From contig JAXHMK010000009.1 in the NCBI GenBank assembly GCA_034521495.1, positions 613,001 through 677,000 on the forward strand: a stretch of 64,000 bases of DNA, in the 5' to 3' direction. The DNA is from Balneolaceae bacterium. GTDB lineage: Bacteria > Bacteroidota > Rhodothermia > Balneolales > Balneolaceae. The notes under the pieces were generated by a model, which saw only the letters and a list, made by a program, of their open reading frames with translations, had not been told where the DNA came from and did no database searches. Positions 47,566 through 56,673 of this stretch are shown here, piece by piece. Numbering within the stretch: the first letter of the stretch is position 1; the number at the start of each line of letters is the position of its first letter. The position numbers and the translations under genes are program-made.

Positions 47566-47600
47566 ACCCATCTGACGGCAAAACCAGCCGTCTGATGGGT
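47566..47600. repeat. palindromic repeat ACCCATC...GATGGGT
   Basis: ACCCATCTGACGGC and GCCGTCTGATGGGT enclose seven bases. Related ACCCATC/GATGGGT arms are in the repeats at 48347 and 60490. Confidence 0.5.
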
Positions 47601-47619
47601 GTTGCTAAGTATCATTGAC

Positions 47620-47645
47620 TGGCGCAAGTCTCCCGACTTGTGTCC
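47620..47645. repeat. GGCGCAAG hairpin (family repeated at 51.4-63.5 kb)
   Basis: TGGCGCAAGTC TCC CGACTTGTGTCC forms a stem. The arm letters differ from the common GCGCAAGCG/CGCTTGTGC but the pairing is kept, a compensating change. Confidence 0.5.
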
Positions 47646-47663
47646 TTCGAGCCAACTTGCAAA

Positions 47664-48302
47664 TCACAAGCTTTTTTGAAGAATGATCACGCGGTTCCCC
47701 TCAAAAGAAAGTTCTGCATTCAGTTGATCGGCCAGCCACCGGAATGTTTTCCTGGAATAAAAGGATACGTGAGTTTCATCGTAGGTGTAGTGCCACTCAG
47801 AAAACGGTTCATCTTCCGGCCTTAGAAGTGTCATGATACCAAAATAACCTCCGGGTTTTAGCATCGGCCATAACTTTTCAAACTCTTCTGCCGGATTGTA
47901 GAAATGTTCTACGGTTTCTGTTGAGGTGATAAAGTCGTACTTGTTTTGCAGGACAGATTCGTTTTTTGCATAATAGGGGTCATAAATTTCCATGGAGTGT
48001 CCTACTTCTTCCAGCATAATGCTGAGAGTGGGCCCGGGGCCGGATCCATAATCCAGCCCGTAACTATTGGGTTCTAATTTTTCTTTGAGCGGATCAAAAA
48101 GTTGGCTTAAAAAATTCCTGTAGCGTTCATCCTCCGGGTTATTTTCATGCTGGTCGTATCGCTTTTTTTCCTCTTCCGGTGCAGGACGTTCTCCCGGTTT
48201 TACAAATACAAGATCGCAATGTCGGCAAATAAGATAATTGTAAAGATTATTAGTGTGTAGGTGATCTGTGTCGGGGCTTTTACAAAGTGTGCAATTTATC
48301 AT
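47664..48302 (-). CDS. class I SAM-dependent methyltransferase with N-terminal zinc ribbon
   Basis: 212 residues. A CTLC ... CRHC zinc-ribbon-like pair is at residues 4-29. The methyltransferase core follows: YGLDYGSGPGPTLSIML (SAM loop, residues about 81-97), ESVLQNKYDFITSTETVEHF (motif II/III) and WPMLKPGGYFGIMTLLRPED. Proteins with this layout methylate small molecules or sugars in surface polysaccharide and cofactor pathways; target unknown. It lies 45 bases before the large repeat at 48347 and is separated from the pilus genes. Confidence 0.85.
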   Translation of the reverse strand: MINCTLCKSPDTDHLHTNNLYNYLICRHCDLVFVKPGERPAPEEEKKRYDQHENNPEDERYRNFLSQLFDPLKEKLEPNSYGLDYGSGPGPTLSIMLEEVGHSMEIYDPYYAKNESVLQNKYDFITSTETVEHFYNPAEEFEKLWPMLKPGGYFGIMTLLRPEDEPFSEWHYTYDETHVSFYSRKTFRWLADQLNAELSFEGNRVIILQKSL

Positions 48303-48346
48303 GCCTGGAATATAAGTTTATCCATTTGAAACGTTATTACGTATAT

Positions 48347-48454
48347 GAGGGCTTTGCATTACTGCCCGTCTGCACGCTGTATGTGCGGGCTGACGGGTTG
48401 GGGACACCCATCAGCCGGTAAAAACAACCGACAGATGGGTATTTCAAAGCCTCC
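48347..48454. repeat. ~108-bp repeat, inverted copy at 60490-60597
   Basis: Ends GAGGGCTTTGCA and TTTCAAAGCCTCC are inverted repeats. Inside are GCCCGTCTGCACGC/GCGTGCAGACGGGC arms and a CACCCATCAGCCGG/GATGGGT palindrome. The second copy is near identical when inverted, with only a few changes, so the movement is recent. The left end also matches the ends of the 58969 repeat, indicating one family. Confidence 0.7.
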
Positions 48455-48735
48455 TATGTATTGAAAATAGCTTAACTGGTAAATTGGAATGAAATATATC
48501 ATAATTTCATTTTGGATTAGTTAAAAACAAATAATGAATAGATATCTGAAATTAGTCGTATATTTATAGTGGATTAGTATTTTATATTAATTTTATTTAA
48601 TATTAAAGACTAATTTGGGGTAAAGTCAGTTAGTGTTAATCGGTACAATTTTTAAAAAAGTTTACACTACGACTCGAAAATTAAACAATCAAATAGAGGT
48701 TGAGTACTACTTTTCTCTAACAGATAGAGGTTTTT

Positions 48736-50025
48736 ATGGGTAAATATGCCATCTTTATTGTTTCTGCTCTTATCTTCTCGATGTTGACTTATTCGAGTGC
48801 ATTACGCAATGCTTTATTTCAATCTGAATTTAGAAACATTGAAAGTTTTAGTCAGTTGCAAGCTTCGAATATTGCAAACAGTGCTGCATTAGTGGCAATT
48901 AATGATATCAGAAATGATTCAGACAGCGATTTTGCACCTGAAGAGGGTGAATCCTATGCATACCCGTCATCAACCGGATTTGCAGACTGGGAAGATTTAG
49001 CAGGATCTTACAATCTCCAGGTAACCAATCAGGCAGATACACTCCTGGTCATTAATTCTACGGGCCGCTTTGACGAAACAGATTACAGGGTTAGTGTGGG
49101 TTTAACCAAAGGAGGGACTTCTGAGTGGACTGGAGCATCTGTTGACAAAGCTATTCATTCTGAAAGTAGTATGGATTTGGGAAATGGTTACGTTGAAGGT
49201 GATGTGAGTGTGAATAAGACATTCAGCAACTTTAGTGGCAGAGGTAATGCTGATGTGGACGGAGATCTATATTTTGTTGATGCTGATATGTTGCAATCGG
49301 AGTATGAAGATTTGTCAAGCGGCACTGTAGATAATATACATATGCTTCGAGAACCCATTACACATACGAATCCTGTCTTTCCTCAATTTCCAGTAAACAG
49401 TAGTACGAGCACTTATAACAGCAATAATGAAACATTAGATTTTACAGGACAGGGCGCGATGTACAATTCGTTTACTTCCAGGAATACAACTATTAATACA
49501 GGAAGCGAAGACACTGAGAGTAAACTTTACGTCAAAGATTTAGATTTAAGCAAAGATCTACAATTAAATGGTGATGGTCACTTGTCCATTTATGTTGAGA
49601 ATACTTTGGAACTTGGCAATGGTAATATAAATTCATCCGGTGAATCAAAGAATTTTACAATCTACTATAAAGGAACTGACGACATCGATTACACGGGGAA
49701 TGGCACATTCAGAGGACTTTTATTCGCTGGTTCAAGTGATGTGTCAATTAAAATAGCGGGGAATCCTACATTTGATGGTAATCTAATCACGTATGGTGAT
49801 GAAGTGAATTTAATGGGTACGCCTGAAAATTCAGCATTGGTTTATGCACCATATGCAAGTGTAACCATAGGTGGTTCTGCAGGTTCATTTCGTGGAGCTA
49901 TTGTTTCAGATACGTTTCAAATGAATGGTCGTCCATCTGTAATTTATGACGAGGAATTTGCCAATTCTCTTCCTCAATTAGAACAGGAAGACAACAACGA
50001 ATATGTTTTAATGTACTGGAATTAA
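48736..50025 (+). CDS. PilX/DUF7305-like type IV pilus-associated protein (first of three)
   Basis: 429 residues. The N terminus is a non-cleaved or pilin-like helix: KYAIFIVSALIFSMLTYSSA (residues 3-22) followed by LQASNIANSAALVAINDI, as in PilX-type minor pilin accessory proteins. The rest is beta-rich with repeated turns such as GDGHLSIYVENTLELGNGNI, FRGLLFAGSSDVSIKIAGNP and VYAPYASVTIGGSAGSFRGA, which resembles polymer-forming/DUF7305 cytoskeletal-type folds. It heads three genes on the plus strand (10 bases to the next). GAGG is 6-7 bases before ATG. A surface or tip function is inferred. Confidence 0.6.
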   Translation: MGKYAIFIVSALIFSMLTYSSALRNALFQSEFRNIESFSQLQASNIANSAALVAINDIRNDSDSDFAPEEGESYAYPSSTGFADWEDLAGSYNLQVTNQADTLLVINSTGRFDETDYRVSVGLTKGGTSEWTGASVDKAIHSESSMDLGNGYVEGDVSVNKTFSNFSGRGNADVDGDLYFVDADMLQSEYEDLSSGTVDNIHMLREPITHTNPVFPQFPVNSSTSTYNSNNETLDFTGQGAMYNSFTSRNTTINTGSEDTESKLYVKDLDLSKDLQLNGDGHLSIYVENTLELGNGNINSSGESKNFTIYYKGTDDIDYTGNGTFRGLLFAGSSDVSIKIAGNPTFDGNLITYGDEVNLMGTPENSALVYAPYASVTIGGSAGSFRGAIVSDTFQMNGRPSVIYDEEFANSLPQLEQEDNNEYVLMYWN

Positions 50026-50035
50026 CTTTTAAGAT

Positions 50036-50455
50036 ATGTCAACAGGACAAACATTATTAGCACTGGCCGCAATCGTTCTGCTTTCAATTATTTCATTGAA
50101 TATAGGATCGATGCATGTGGAAGCGGTTGAGACAACTGTAGAGACTCAGGAAAGGAACGATGCCATAAATATTGGTGAAGATCTGATCGAGGAACTGCAG
50201 TCGTACTCTTATGATTATGGACAACTTGACAATCGCTTCGGAGATCTGGACGATGTGACGGATGAGGATAAAAGACGACAGTACACCTCACAAATTGGAA
50301 AAGTTTACTATGCAACCGTGGAACTTAGCAGTGAAGAAACAATCCTTCACGGGCAAACCGGGAGAAGGGCTACAGTTCAAATATATGAAGAGACCGAATC
50401 AGGAGATGATTATGATATGTTGGCAGAGTTTAGAACGGCTATACTGCCATTGTAA
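50036..50455 (+). CDS. minor-pilin-like protein (second of three)
   Basis: 139 residues with a hydrophobic N-terminal helix STGQTLLALAAIVLLSIISL immediately after the start, then a hydrophilic region with ETTVETQERNDAINIGEDL. The layout resembles a type IV pilin-like protein without the cleaved leader. No glycine before the helix and no obvious prepilin cleavage site were seen. It is 10 bases after the previous gene and 18 before the next, so it is in one transcript. Confidence 0.55.
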   Translation: MSTGQTLLALAAIVLLSIISLNIGSMHVEAVETTVETQERNDAINIGEDLIEELQSYSYDYGQLDNRFGDLDDVTDEDKRRQYTSQIGKVYYATVELSSEETILHGQTGRRATVQIYEETESGDDYDMLAEFRTAILPL

Positions 50456-50473
50456 AAAAATAAAGAGAACACC

Positions 50474-51184
50474 ATGGGTATTCGATTAGATCTTGTTTTT
50501 TCTTTTATTATTGTCGGCATGTTGACGCTGATGATCTTTGGAGTGAACTCATTTATCCTTCAAAATTCAGTGGACAATCGTCTCTACAATGATATGCAAA
50601 TGTTTGCCGATGTATCTACGGATGTATTCCAGGAAGAGTTAAAGAGGGCTGTAGACGTAATACAACCAGCCAATGCATCTATGCCAAGCAATATACTTAG
50701 ATTTGTTGACCTAAACGGAGATACAGTTACAGTACAAAGAGACGGCAGAGTTGTGGAATTGGTTCGCAGCAGTGCTTCATTAGATACTGTAAGATATGAT
50801 TTATACCTCTCTGGGCTTGAGTTTGATCTTGAACCGGATACGGTTGCAGTGCCACATTATTTAAGAGTTACCTTTCGTACCGAAAGTGATCCAAGCCAAC
50901 ATGTTTCCTTTCAGAATAATACAGAAACCGCAAACGCATTCTCGCAAAGAAGATATTATCTCAGGAATGTTCATTTAATTGCTGAGGGCGGGGGACCTGG
51001 TGGCGGTGGAACTGGCAGTGGAGGGGGAAATAATGATGATGGTTCTACCGGTGGCGAAAATGATGGTGGCGGTGGTGGAGATGACGGTGGAGGAAATAAC
51101 AATGATGATGGCGGTGGCGGACCTCCTGGTGGCGGACCTCCTCCATGCTCAGGCCCGCCTTCTCAGAGACCTCCTGGATGTTGA
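50474..51184 (+). CDS. pilin-like protein with Gly/Asp/Pro-rich tail (third of three)
   Basis: 236 residues. An N-terminal hydrophobic helix GIRLDLVFSFIIVGMLTLMI with a short polar leader; a middle domain (residues 40-165); then a low-complexity tail (about 175-236) built of GGG, GGD, NDD and PPGG and ending CSGPPSQRPPGC. Such tails occur in adhesive or extracellular surface parts; no homologue was recognised. The tail is coded by a G-rich stretch in which replication slippage is possible. It ends just before the repeat cluster that separates it from the secretin. Confidence 0.55.
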   Translation: MGIRLDLVFSFIIVGMLTLMIFGVNSFILQNSVDNRLYNDMQMFADVSTDVFQEELKRAVDVIQPANASMPSNILRFVDLNGDTVTVQRDGRVVELVRSSASLDTVRYDLYLSGLEFDLEPDTVAVPHYLRVTFRTESDPSQHVSFQNNTETANAFSQRRYYLRNVHLIAEGGGPGGGGTGSGGGNNDDGSTGGENDGGGGGDDGGGNNNDDGGGGPPGGGPPPCSGPPSQRPPGC

Positions 51185-51290
51185 TATTTTTGCTTTTTCC
51201 AAAGTAGGGACTTTATTATTGAGAACCCTCACGTCGATAACACTCCTCCCCACCTGTCATTCAGAACGACTAATTTCTACTTGTTTACTT

Positions 51291-52200
51291 ATTCCGAAGG
51301 TCTCCTTCGGAATACCCGAGTGGAAGCTCTGCTTCTGGTAAAATGTCTGTAGTGTTTGAGTTTCTTATGACTGGTGTTTATGAGTCTGACTGGTAAAGCG
51401 TGTAGCTTCGATTAGTAGTTCCAAAGGAGGACCTTTGGAACGAGTTATAATAACGGGATGGCGCAAGCGTCCCCGCTTGTGACCCTTTCCCTGATTCGTG
51501 AGCATCTCGTTGATTAAGGACAAGGTCTTGTTTAGGAGATCCCTCACGTCTGCTTGAGATGAGGGTTGGTCGGTTTGAACAACGTTTACCAAATCTGCCC
51601 CTCGGCTTCACTCATTATTATCAATACAGATCTCCCGCCTCGGGGCACTCTTTTTGGTCACTCTTTCCCACGGCTGCAAATCGTCGCTTCTACTTGTTCC
51701 GAAGGTCTCCTTCGGAACACCCGTTTTTGGAAGCTCCGCTTCCGCTCAACCATCCGGAGGACTGGATATTTGTTAGCGGGTGTGATGAATGAATAGAAGC
51801 AGGAGCTTCAGTTATGCCGTTACGAAGGGGGACCTTCGTAACGAGTAAAAAAAAAGGGGATGGCGCAAGCGTCCCCGCTTGTGCCCTTTTCCTGACTCGC
51901 AAACATGAGCGAGCGAGTCAACTGCGCTATCCAATTCGTCAACCTTAACTCGTTCCGAAGCTCCGGCTTCGGAATGCCTGTGTGAAGCTCCAGCTTCTCC
52001 TAAGAAAATGTAGGGCAATGGCTCTGATACTCATAATTTCGGGATACCGTGAAAGGAAGTCGGAGCTTTCGGGTGCCGTTGCGAAGGAGGACCTTCGCAA
52101 CGAGTAATAATAGTATAAGAATCTGAGTGACGCCGTTGCGACAATGGGTTGACCAGAAGCAGAGCTTCGGATTGGCGTTCCAAAGGAGGACCTTTGGAAC
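51291..52200. repeat. cluster of at least eight covarying double-hairpin repeats between pilin-like and secretin genes
   Basis: In 0.9 kb, main hairpins lie at 51291-51313, 51419-51441, 51696-51718, 51819-51842, 51951-51976, 52078-52101 and 52177-52200, plus GGCGCAAG hairpins at 51459-51485 and 51861-51885. The stems differ between copies but stay paired: CCAAAGG/CCTTTGG, CCGAAGG/CCTTCGG, ACGAAGG/CCTTCGT and GCGAAGG/CCTTCGC. A smaller stem GAAGC/GCTTC sits about 15-20 bases to one side. Copies occur in both orientations. The small frames 51365-52256 within the cluster are not genes. Confidence 0.75.
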
Positions 52201-52264
52201 GAGTTAAAAAAACGCTTCTCGCTATATATCGAGTAAAGAGCAGTGGAATTGCCCAATAAGAGCC

Positions 52265-53518
52265 CTAATTAGACTCCTCATCTTCTTCTTTTCCTGCCTC
52301 TGCTTCCCGCAACTGTTTCTGCATCTCCTCAATCTCATTTAGGAACTCGTCTCTTTGTTTCTGGAGAAGTTCCGGACGTTCCCTGAACTCTTCATTCATT
52401 CTTTCTTCAAGAGTAGGAACAAGCTCTACCTTCAACAGAACCACAAGCTCTTGTACGGTGCTTTCTCTTGAGTTGTAGCCAAACAGGTAGCGTAATCCTA
52501 AAAACCAGCCGGGCAGATCTTTCAGAATGGGAACCCCGCGCCGTGTGGTAGTTACTTCTGTTTCGTACAATCCGGCAAGAACCGTACTTTCTCCGCTAAG
52601 CATTAAAACTTCGGTGGCAGCTTCCTGTTTGTTCACGATAGTGCTGACCGGATCGGGTTCCGCTGTACTTCGTTCAGTCTCAACCGTCATGTAAATAAAG
52701 GGTGTGCCTTCATCATTATAGAAAACTCGTGGTGTTACAGTTAGAATGGTACCTGTGCTGAAAAACTCATCCGTAATGTTCCCGGCAAAGTCTCTCTGTT
52801 TGATTGAAAAATCTTGTCCTACCTGGATATTACCTTCTCTTCCATCCATCACTTTAATAGAGGGAGAGGAGAGAATTTCGCCGTTTCCGCTCTCTTCAAA
52901 TGCCCTGAAAAGTGAAGTGATATCCCAGGTTCCGGTGGAGAATATTTCACCCCAGTTAGCTTCAATCTCAAAGATTTCTCGTTGTACATCAACGGCAGAA
53001 TTTGTGGCGACTCGTACTTCCCCGTTATTTACGGCAGACCAGTCTACCCCAATCTGACGAAGCTTATTTCGGTCTCCCTGGAAAAATGTAGCTGAAATTT
53101 TAATCTCCCGGGTGGTATAATCAACCTGTATCTCTTCCTCCTCGGCTGCTGTTTCACCTTCCTCAGTTTGTCCCGGCTCTAACGGTATATTGCGAATTTC
53201 GTAATATTTCTCGTATTCAGTAACGTACATGTTATTGTATTCGGCAATTTCACTCAACGCATCCTCCCAGTGCATCTGTGGAATATCAATCCCAATGGGA
53301 CCTTCGTATTCGGTTTGATTCACAAAGATTTTGTCTCTGAACTCAATCGACAACTCCTCAAGTATATTCAAAGCATTATTGAAAGAAACATCCTGAGACA
53401 GTACAACCAGTTCATCCGGGTTCGTGTACTCTCGCACAGGCATTCGATCCTGGGCAAAGAGTTGTTGCTGCAAACCTAACACAAGTATGATGATGGAAAA
53501 TAACGTTAATTTTTTCAT
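52265..53518 (-). CDS. secretin (type II/III secretion or type IV pilus, GspD/PilQ-like), short
   Basis: 417 residues. Signal peptide at residues 1-22 (LFSIIILVLGLQQQLFAQ). An STN/N-domain-like segment (YTNPDELVVLSQDVSFNNAL, GIDIPQMHWEDALSEIAEYN) is followed by the secretin gate: ATFFQGDRNKLRQIGVDWSA, SSPSIKVMDGREGNIQVGQD, GTILTVTPRVFYNDEGTPFI and the conserved STVLAGLYETEVTTTRRGVP with ILKDLPGWFLGLRYLFG. It ends in a Glu/Lys-rich coiled tail. It makes an outer-membrane ring through which the filament passes. At about 417 aa it is much shorter than typical PilQ. Its start lies 12 bases after the PilO/PilP-like gene. Confidence 0.88.
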   Translation of the reverse strand: MKKLTLFSIIILVLGLQQQLFAQDRMPVREYTNPDELVVLSQDVSFNNALNILEELSIEFRDKIFVNQTEYEGPIGIDIPQMHWEDALSEIAEYNNMYVTEYEKYYEIRNIPLEPGQTEEGETAAEEEEIQVDYTTREIKISATFFQGDRNKLRQIGVDWSAVNNGEVRVATNSAVDVQREIFEIEANWGEIFSTGTWDITSLFRAFEESGNGEILSSPSIKVMDGREGNIQVGQDFSIKQRDFAGNITDEFFSTGTILTVTPRVFYNDEGTPFIYMTVETERSTAEPDPVSTIVNKQEAATEVLMLSGESTVLAGLYETEVTTTRRGVPILKDLPGWFLGLRYLFGYNSRESTVQELVVLLKVELVPTLEERMNEEFRERPELLQKQRDEFLNEIEEMQKQLREAEAGKEEDEESN

Positions 53519-53529
53519 GTCGGGAATGT

Positions 53530-54398
53530 CTAAGAATTATCTTGAGATTGAGAAAGTGTAAGTACAACCGTATCCATAATGCCCCCGCGGTTCAATTGAA
53601 ATATCGCTTCTCTATTATCCATGTTAATTCGGCTGAGTCGTCCGAGGTACACACGGTCTCCAATGGATATCCGTTTCAGCACACCTGTTTGATCGATTAT
53701 ATGAGCCGTTCCACCGGTTAATGCTACCAAACGGCTCGCTTCTACATCAGGAAGATTTTCATCATTAGGTGGTATCGGCCGGATCAATGGGTAATAGGGA
53801 TTATGCCGAATAGTACCGAGCGGAGTGGAAGTATTTAAGTCTGCCCTGTAGTTTGTCCAACTCCCGCGCCTGTAAAAAGCGCCGAGTGAAATTTGAAATG
53901 TTACCCTGTTGAGTTTTTCAAGTTCGGATATATTATTTAGTTGGACGGATTGAATTTGAACAAGAGGCCTGCTGTATTCAATTCGGTATAAAAAGTTAGT
54001 AAGGTTACTGTAGTTGCCTTCTCCATCGATCGTAGCATTAATCACCCCGTGGTCATCATTCAAAACAGAATCAGAAAAGGAGTAGTTAAGTCCTGTAAAA
54101 GAGATATCTTCGTTGATCTCCTGCAGGTAATTATAAAGATCACTGGAGCTGTGAGATGGAAAAAGCTCTTTCGGATGGTTCATACGTGTATAGACCACAT
54201 CATTGTAATTGGCCTGGGCCGATGAAACTGATCTGCCAGGTTTTGAACTTCCTCCAGTTCAGCCTGCTTCTCATTTAAAGTAACCCGAGTATTTTCAATA
54301 TCTTCATCAAACCTGTTATGGATGTAGAGCCAGCCTCCGCCTACCATAATGGCAAGAGTAAGAAGCAGAATGATGGTATTTCGTATGCTATATTTCAT
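53530..54398 (-). pseudogene. PilO-PilP-like fusion protein, frameshifted
   Basis: From ATG 54398 the frame has an N-terminal helix (IILLLTLAIMVGGGWLYI), a short coiled coil (TLNEKQAELEEVQNLADQF) and then a stop. After one frame change near 54216-54221 it continues QANYNDVVYTRMNHPKELF, a PilO-like beta domain with ATIDGEGNYSNLTNFLYRIE, and a C-terminal PilP-like small domain with TGGTAHIIDQTGVLKRISIG then DRVYLGRLSRI. The length, 869 bases, is one short; adding one G/C restores 289 residues. PilO and PilP join the inner-membrane PilM-PilN complex to the secretin; fusing them is unusual. It is 3 bases after the PilM/N-like gene. Confidence 0.75.
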
Positions 54399-54401
54399 TG
54401 A

Positions 54402-56661
54402 TTATTGCCCCTCCCGGATTCGAATAATAAAATTGCGCTCCTGGTATATTTGAGGCAGCTCCCGGATCGCTTCCACGGCGGCTGAAACAGTTTCAAATTG
54501 ACCGACGCCAATTCTCCACCAAGTTCGGTTGTCCTCCAATACTACATTCCAGAGCGTTGCTTTGAATCCCTGTTCTTCAAGTGATTCTGCTTCGTTCACG
54601 GCACGTTCTCCGTCAGTTATAGAATGCAGTACAATAGTGTATGCACCCTCCAGCATCTGGTCTTCAGGCCCCATGAGCCCAAGTGAGGACTGGCTGCTGC
54701 TGGTGACGATAGCGGGGGCGGGTGGTTCATTCACAGAAGTTGTGGGGCCGGAGGATGATTCCGGGTTATCGGACAGTTCCGGCTGTGGTTCATTTTGGTT
54801 TGGCTGAGAATCTGATTCACCAGATGCAATTTCCTGTCCGCCGGAAGATGATGAACTTGTGCCCGGGATATTTCCTGATGGAGCAGGAGACTGTTCAGAT
54901 GGCATATTCTCAAATTGCTCATTCGATGAAAAATTAATTTCTACTTCAGAGCCCTGCTCTGCATCAAAACTCCGCTCTGGTATTTCGAGCAGGAAGGGGT
55001 CTACATCCTCCCGGATATTATTTACACTCATACCGAAAGAGTACACGGTTTGTCCCCGCGCCTCGGTTTCTGTTACCTGCTGGATATTTGCATCAGAAAA
55101 CAGGTTGGCAAAGGCCGGGATGGTTGAACGGTTTAAAGAATATCCGTCAAAAGCTATGCTGTTATTGTCTGACGAATTGAGATTTGTAAGCCACATGCCT
55201 GAAATTTCGTCAACTCCCTGGTTTAGTATCCGGAAGATTTGAGACCATTGTTGACTGTATTGAGATAGTTCTGTTAAGCGTTCATTCTCTGCATTTAGCT
55301 CCGTAATTTCGCTCATCAGGTCTTGTGTCATCGTAGCTGTAGGCCTCAACTCCTCAATTTGTGAATCTATGACCCGAACCTGTTGTTGCAGGTCGCTTAA
55401 CTCATTCGATTTTGTTTGATACAGGTAGTTAAGATATAAAGGGGTTAAGGCTATCAGAATGAGTATTATTATTCCGTGCCATTCCAGCTTGAGAACTCTC
55501 TGTTTTTCCCTGATATATTCAGGCAGAAGAGAAAGTGGAGAGAACTCCTTTTCATGGGTTTTACTGGCGGCCCAGGCAGCACCAATGGCTGTTAAATAGG
55601 GTTGTAGATAAACCGGGGAGTTTAAAACTTCGTCTGCATAGCTGAGGTGATCGCTACTGGGAGTCAGGAAATCAACCTCAACATCCTCAAATTGCTCATC
55701 GAAATATCGTTTAGCCTTTTCACTCGAGTTTTGCACTCCGTACAAGCAGAAGCCGGTTGATTTTCGGCAGGTCTCCTTTATCAATCTCAAAGAGAATTTT
55801 ACTAAAAATGGTGTTCAGTACATCGTTTGAACTTTCACCGTCGGTGATAATCGGAAGAACATTTACAATCTGTTCCCCTTTCATGAATATCACTCTGCTT
55901 GAATTCGTACCCATGGCGATCAACCCGGTGATATCTTCTCTGCCTAAAGTATAGTTTGTACGGGCAAGGCCGGCCCAAATGGCTTCGTCAGGTAATCGTT
56001 CATGGATTAAAACTTTCTGCTTGAGGTAGGTTTCAGAAAGTTCAATAAGATTAAGGAAATTATTTTCATCCGGATAGTAAGCGAGAAGACAGTTGTTCTC
56101 ATCAAGCTGAACCCAGGCAAAATCATCGGGATTAATCTCCTCATCTCCCGTGGTTTGAAGTTTATCACGAAAGAACTCCAGGCGTTCGTTCTTTTTCATG
56201 GAACCGGGATCTACATTCTTCAACACCTGGAATGTGGTTCTTCCAAAGGGGATGTGTGTCCCAATTCTTAATTTTCGTTTACCATATTGTGCGAGGTAAT
56301 CAGCAAGCAGTTGTTCATTTTCTCGCTCTGCATCTGCTTCATCCTCCGTCTTGGTCATGTCGAAATCATCTTCCAGGCCGGAAGTGTCTGACGACTCTTT
56401 TTCGGATTGCTCAGGTTCATCCAGATCTTCAAACCCGGTGGCAGTTTCCGCGGATGAAGGATCGTCCATTTCAAAAATCTCTTCATAATCCTCAGAAAAA
56501 TCCAGGTCGCCCAGGCCCGAATCCGTAATGGTGGTGATGGGGTGAGGCAGATCAAACGTATCGACTTCTATAAGTTCAAGGCCGTTTTTTATAACTCGCA
56601 ACCGAGCCATTCGAAGCCGGTTGTCCTCAAACGTAAGCCCTATGTATTCTTTTTTAGCCAA
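54402..56661 (-). pseudogene. PilM-PilN-SPOR fusion (GspL-like assembly protein), frameshifted
   Basis: The start is TTG 56661 (AKKEYIGLTFEDNRLRMARL, a PilM-like actin-fold opening). An acidic insert follows (FEMDDPSSAETATGFEDLDE), then the second PilM part VLIHERLPDEAIWAGLARTN. Near 55741-55746 the frame changes (…INRLLL then YGVQNSSEKAK). Then PilN: helix WHGIIILILIALTPLYLNYL (about residue 395), coiled coil, and a beta domain; a Ser/Pro/Glu-rich linker; and a C-terminal SPOR domain (YTIVLHSITDGERAVNEAE ... WWRIGVGQFETVSAAVEAIR). The length, 2260 bases, is one too many; removing one base restores about 752 residues. A cytoplasmic actin fold, one helix and a periplasmic domain is the layout of GspL. 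Confidence 0.75.
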
Positions 56662-56673
56662 TGCAGAATTCGA

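Noticed and set aside
51291-52200. CRISPR array
   Set aside because: The units vary in sequence, spacing and orientation and form hairpins with compensating changes; no constant repeat with unique equal-length spacers and no cas genes.
51365-52256. Several frames of 60-100 codons in the hairpin cluster, in both directions
   Set aside because: The hairpins are palindromic and unbiased for coding; the frames share repeat sequence, not protein motifs.
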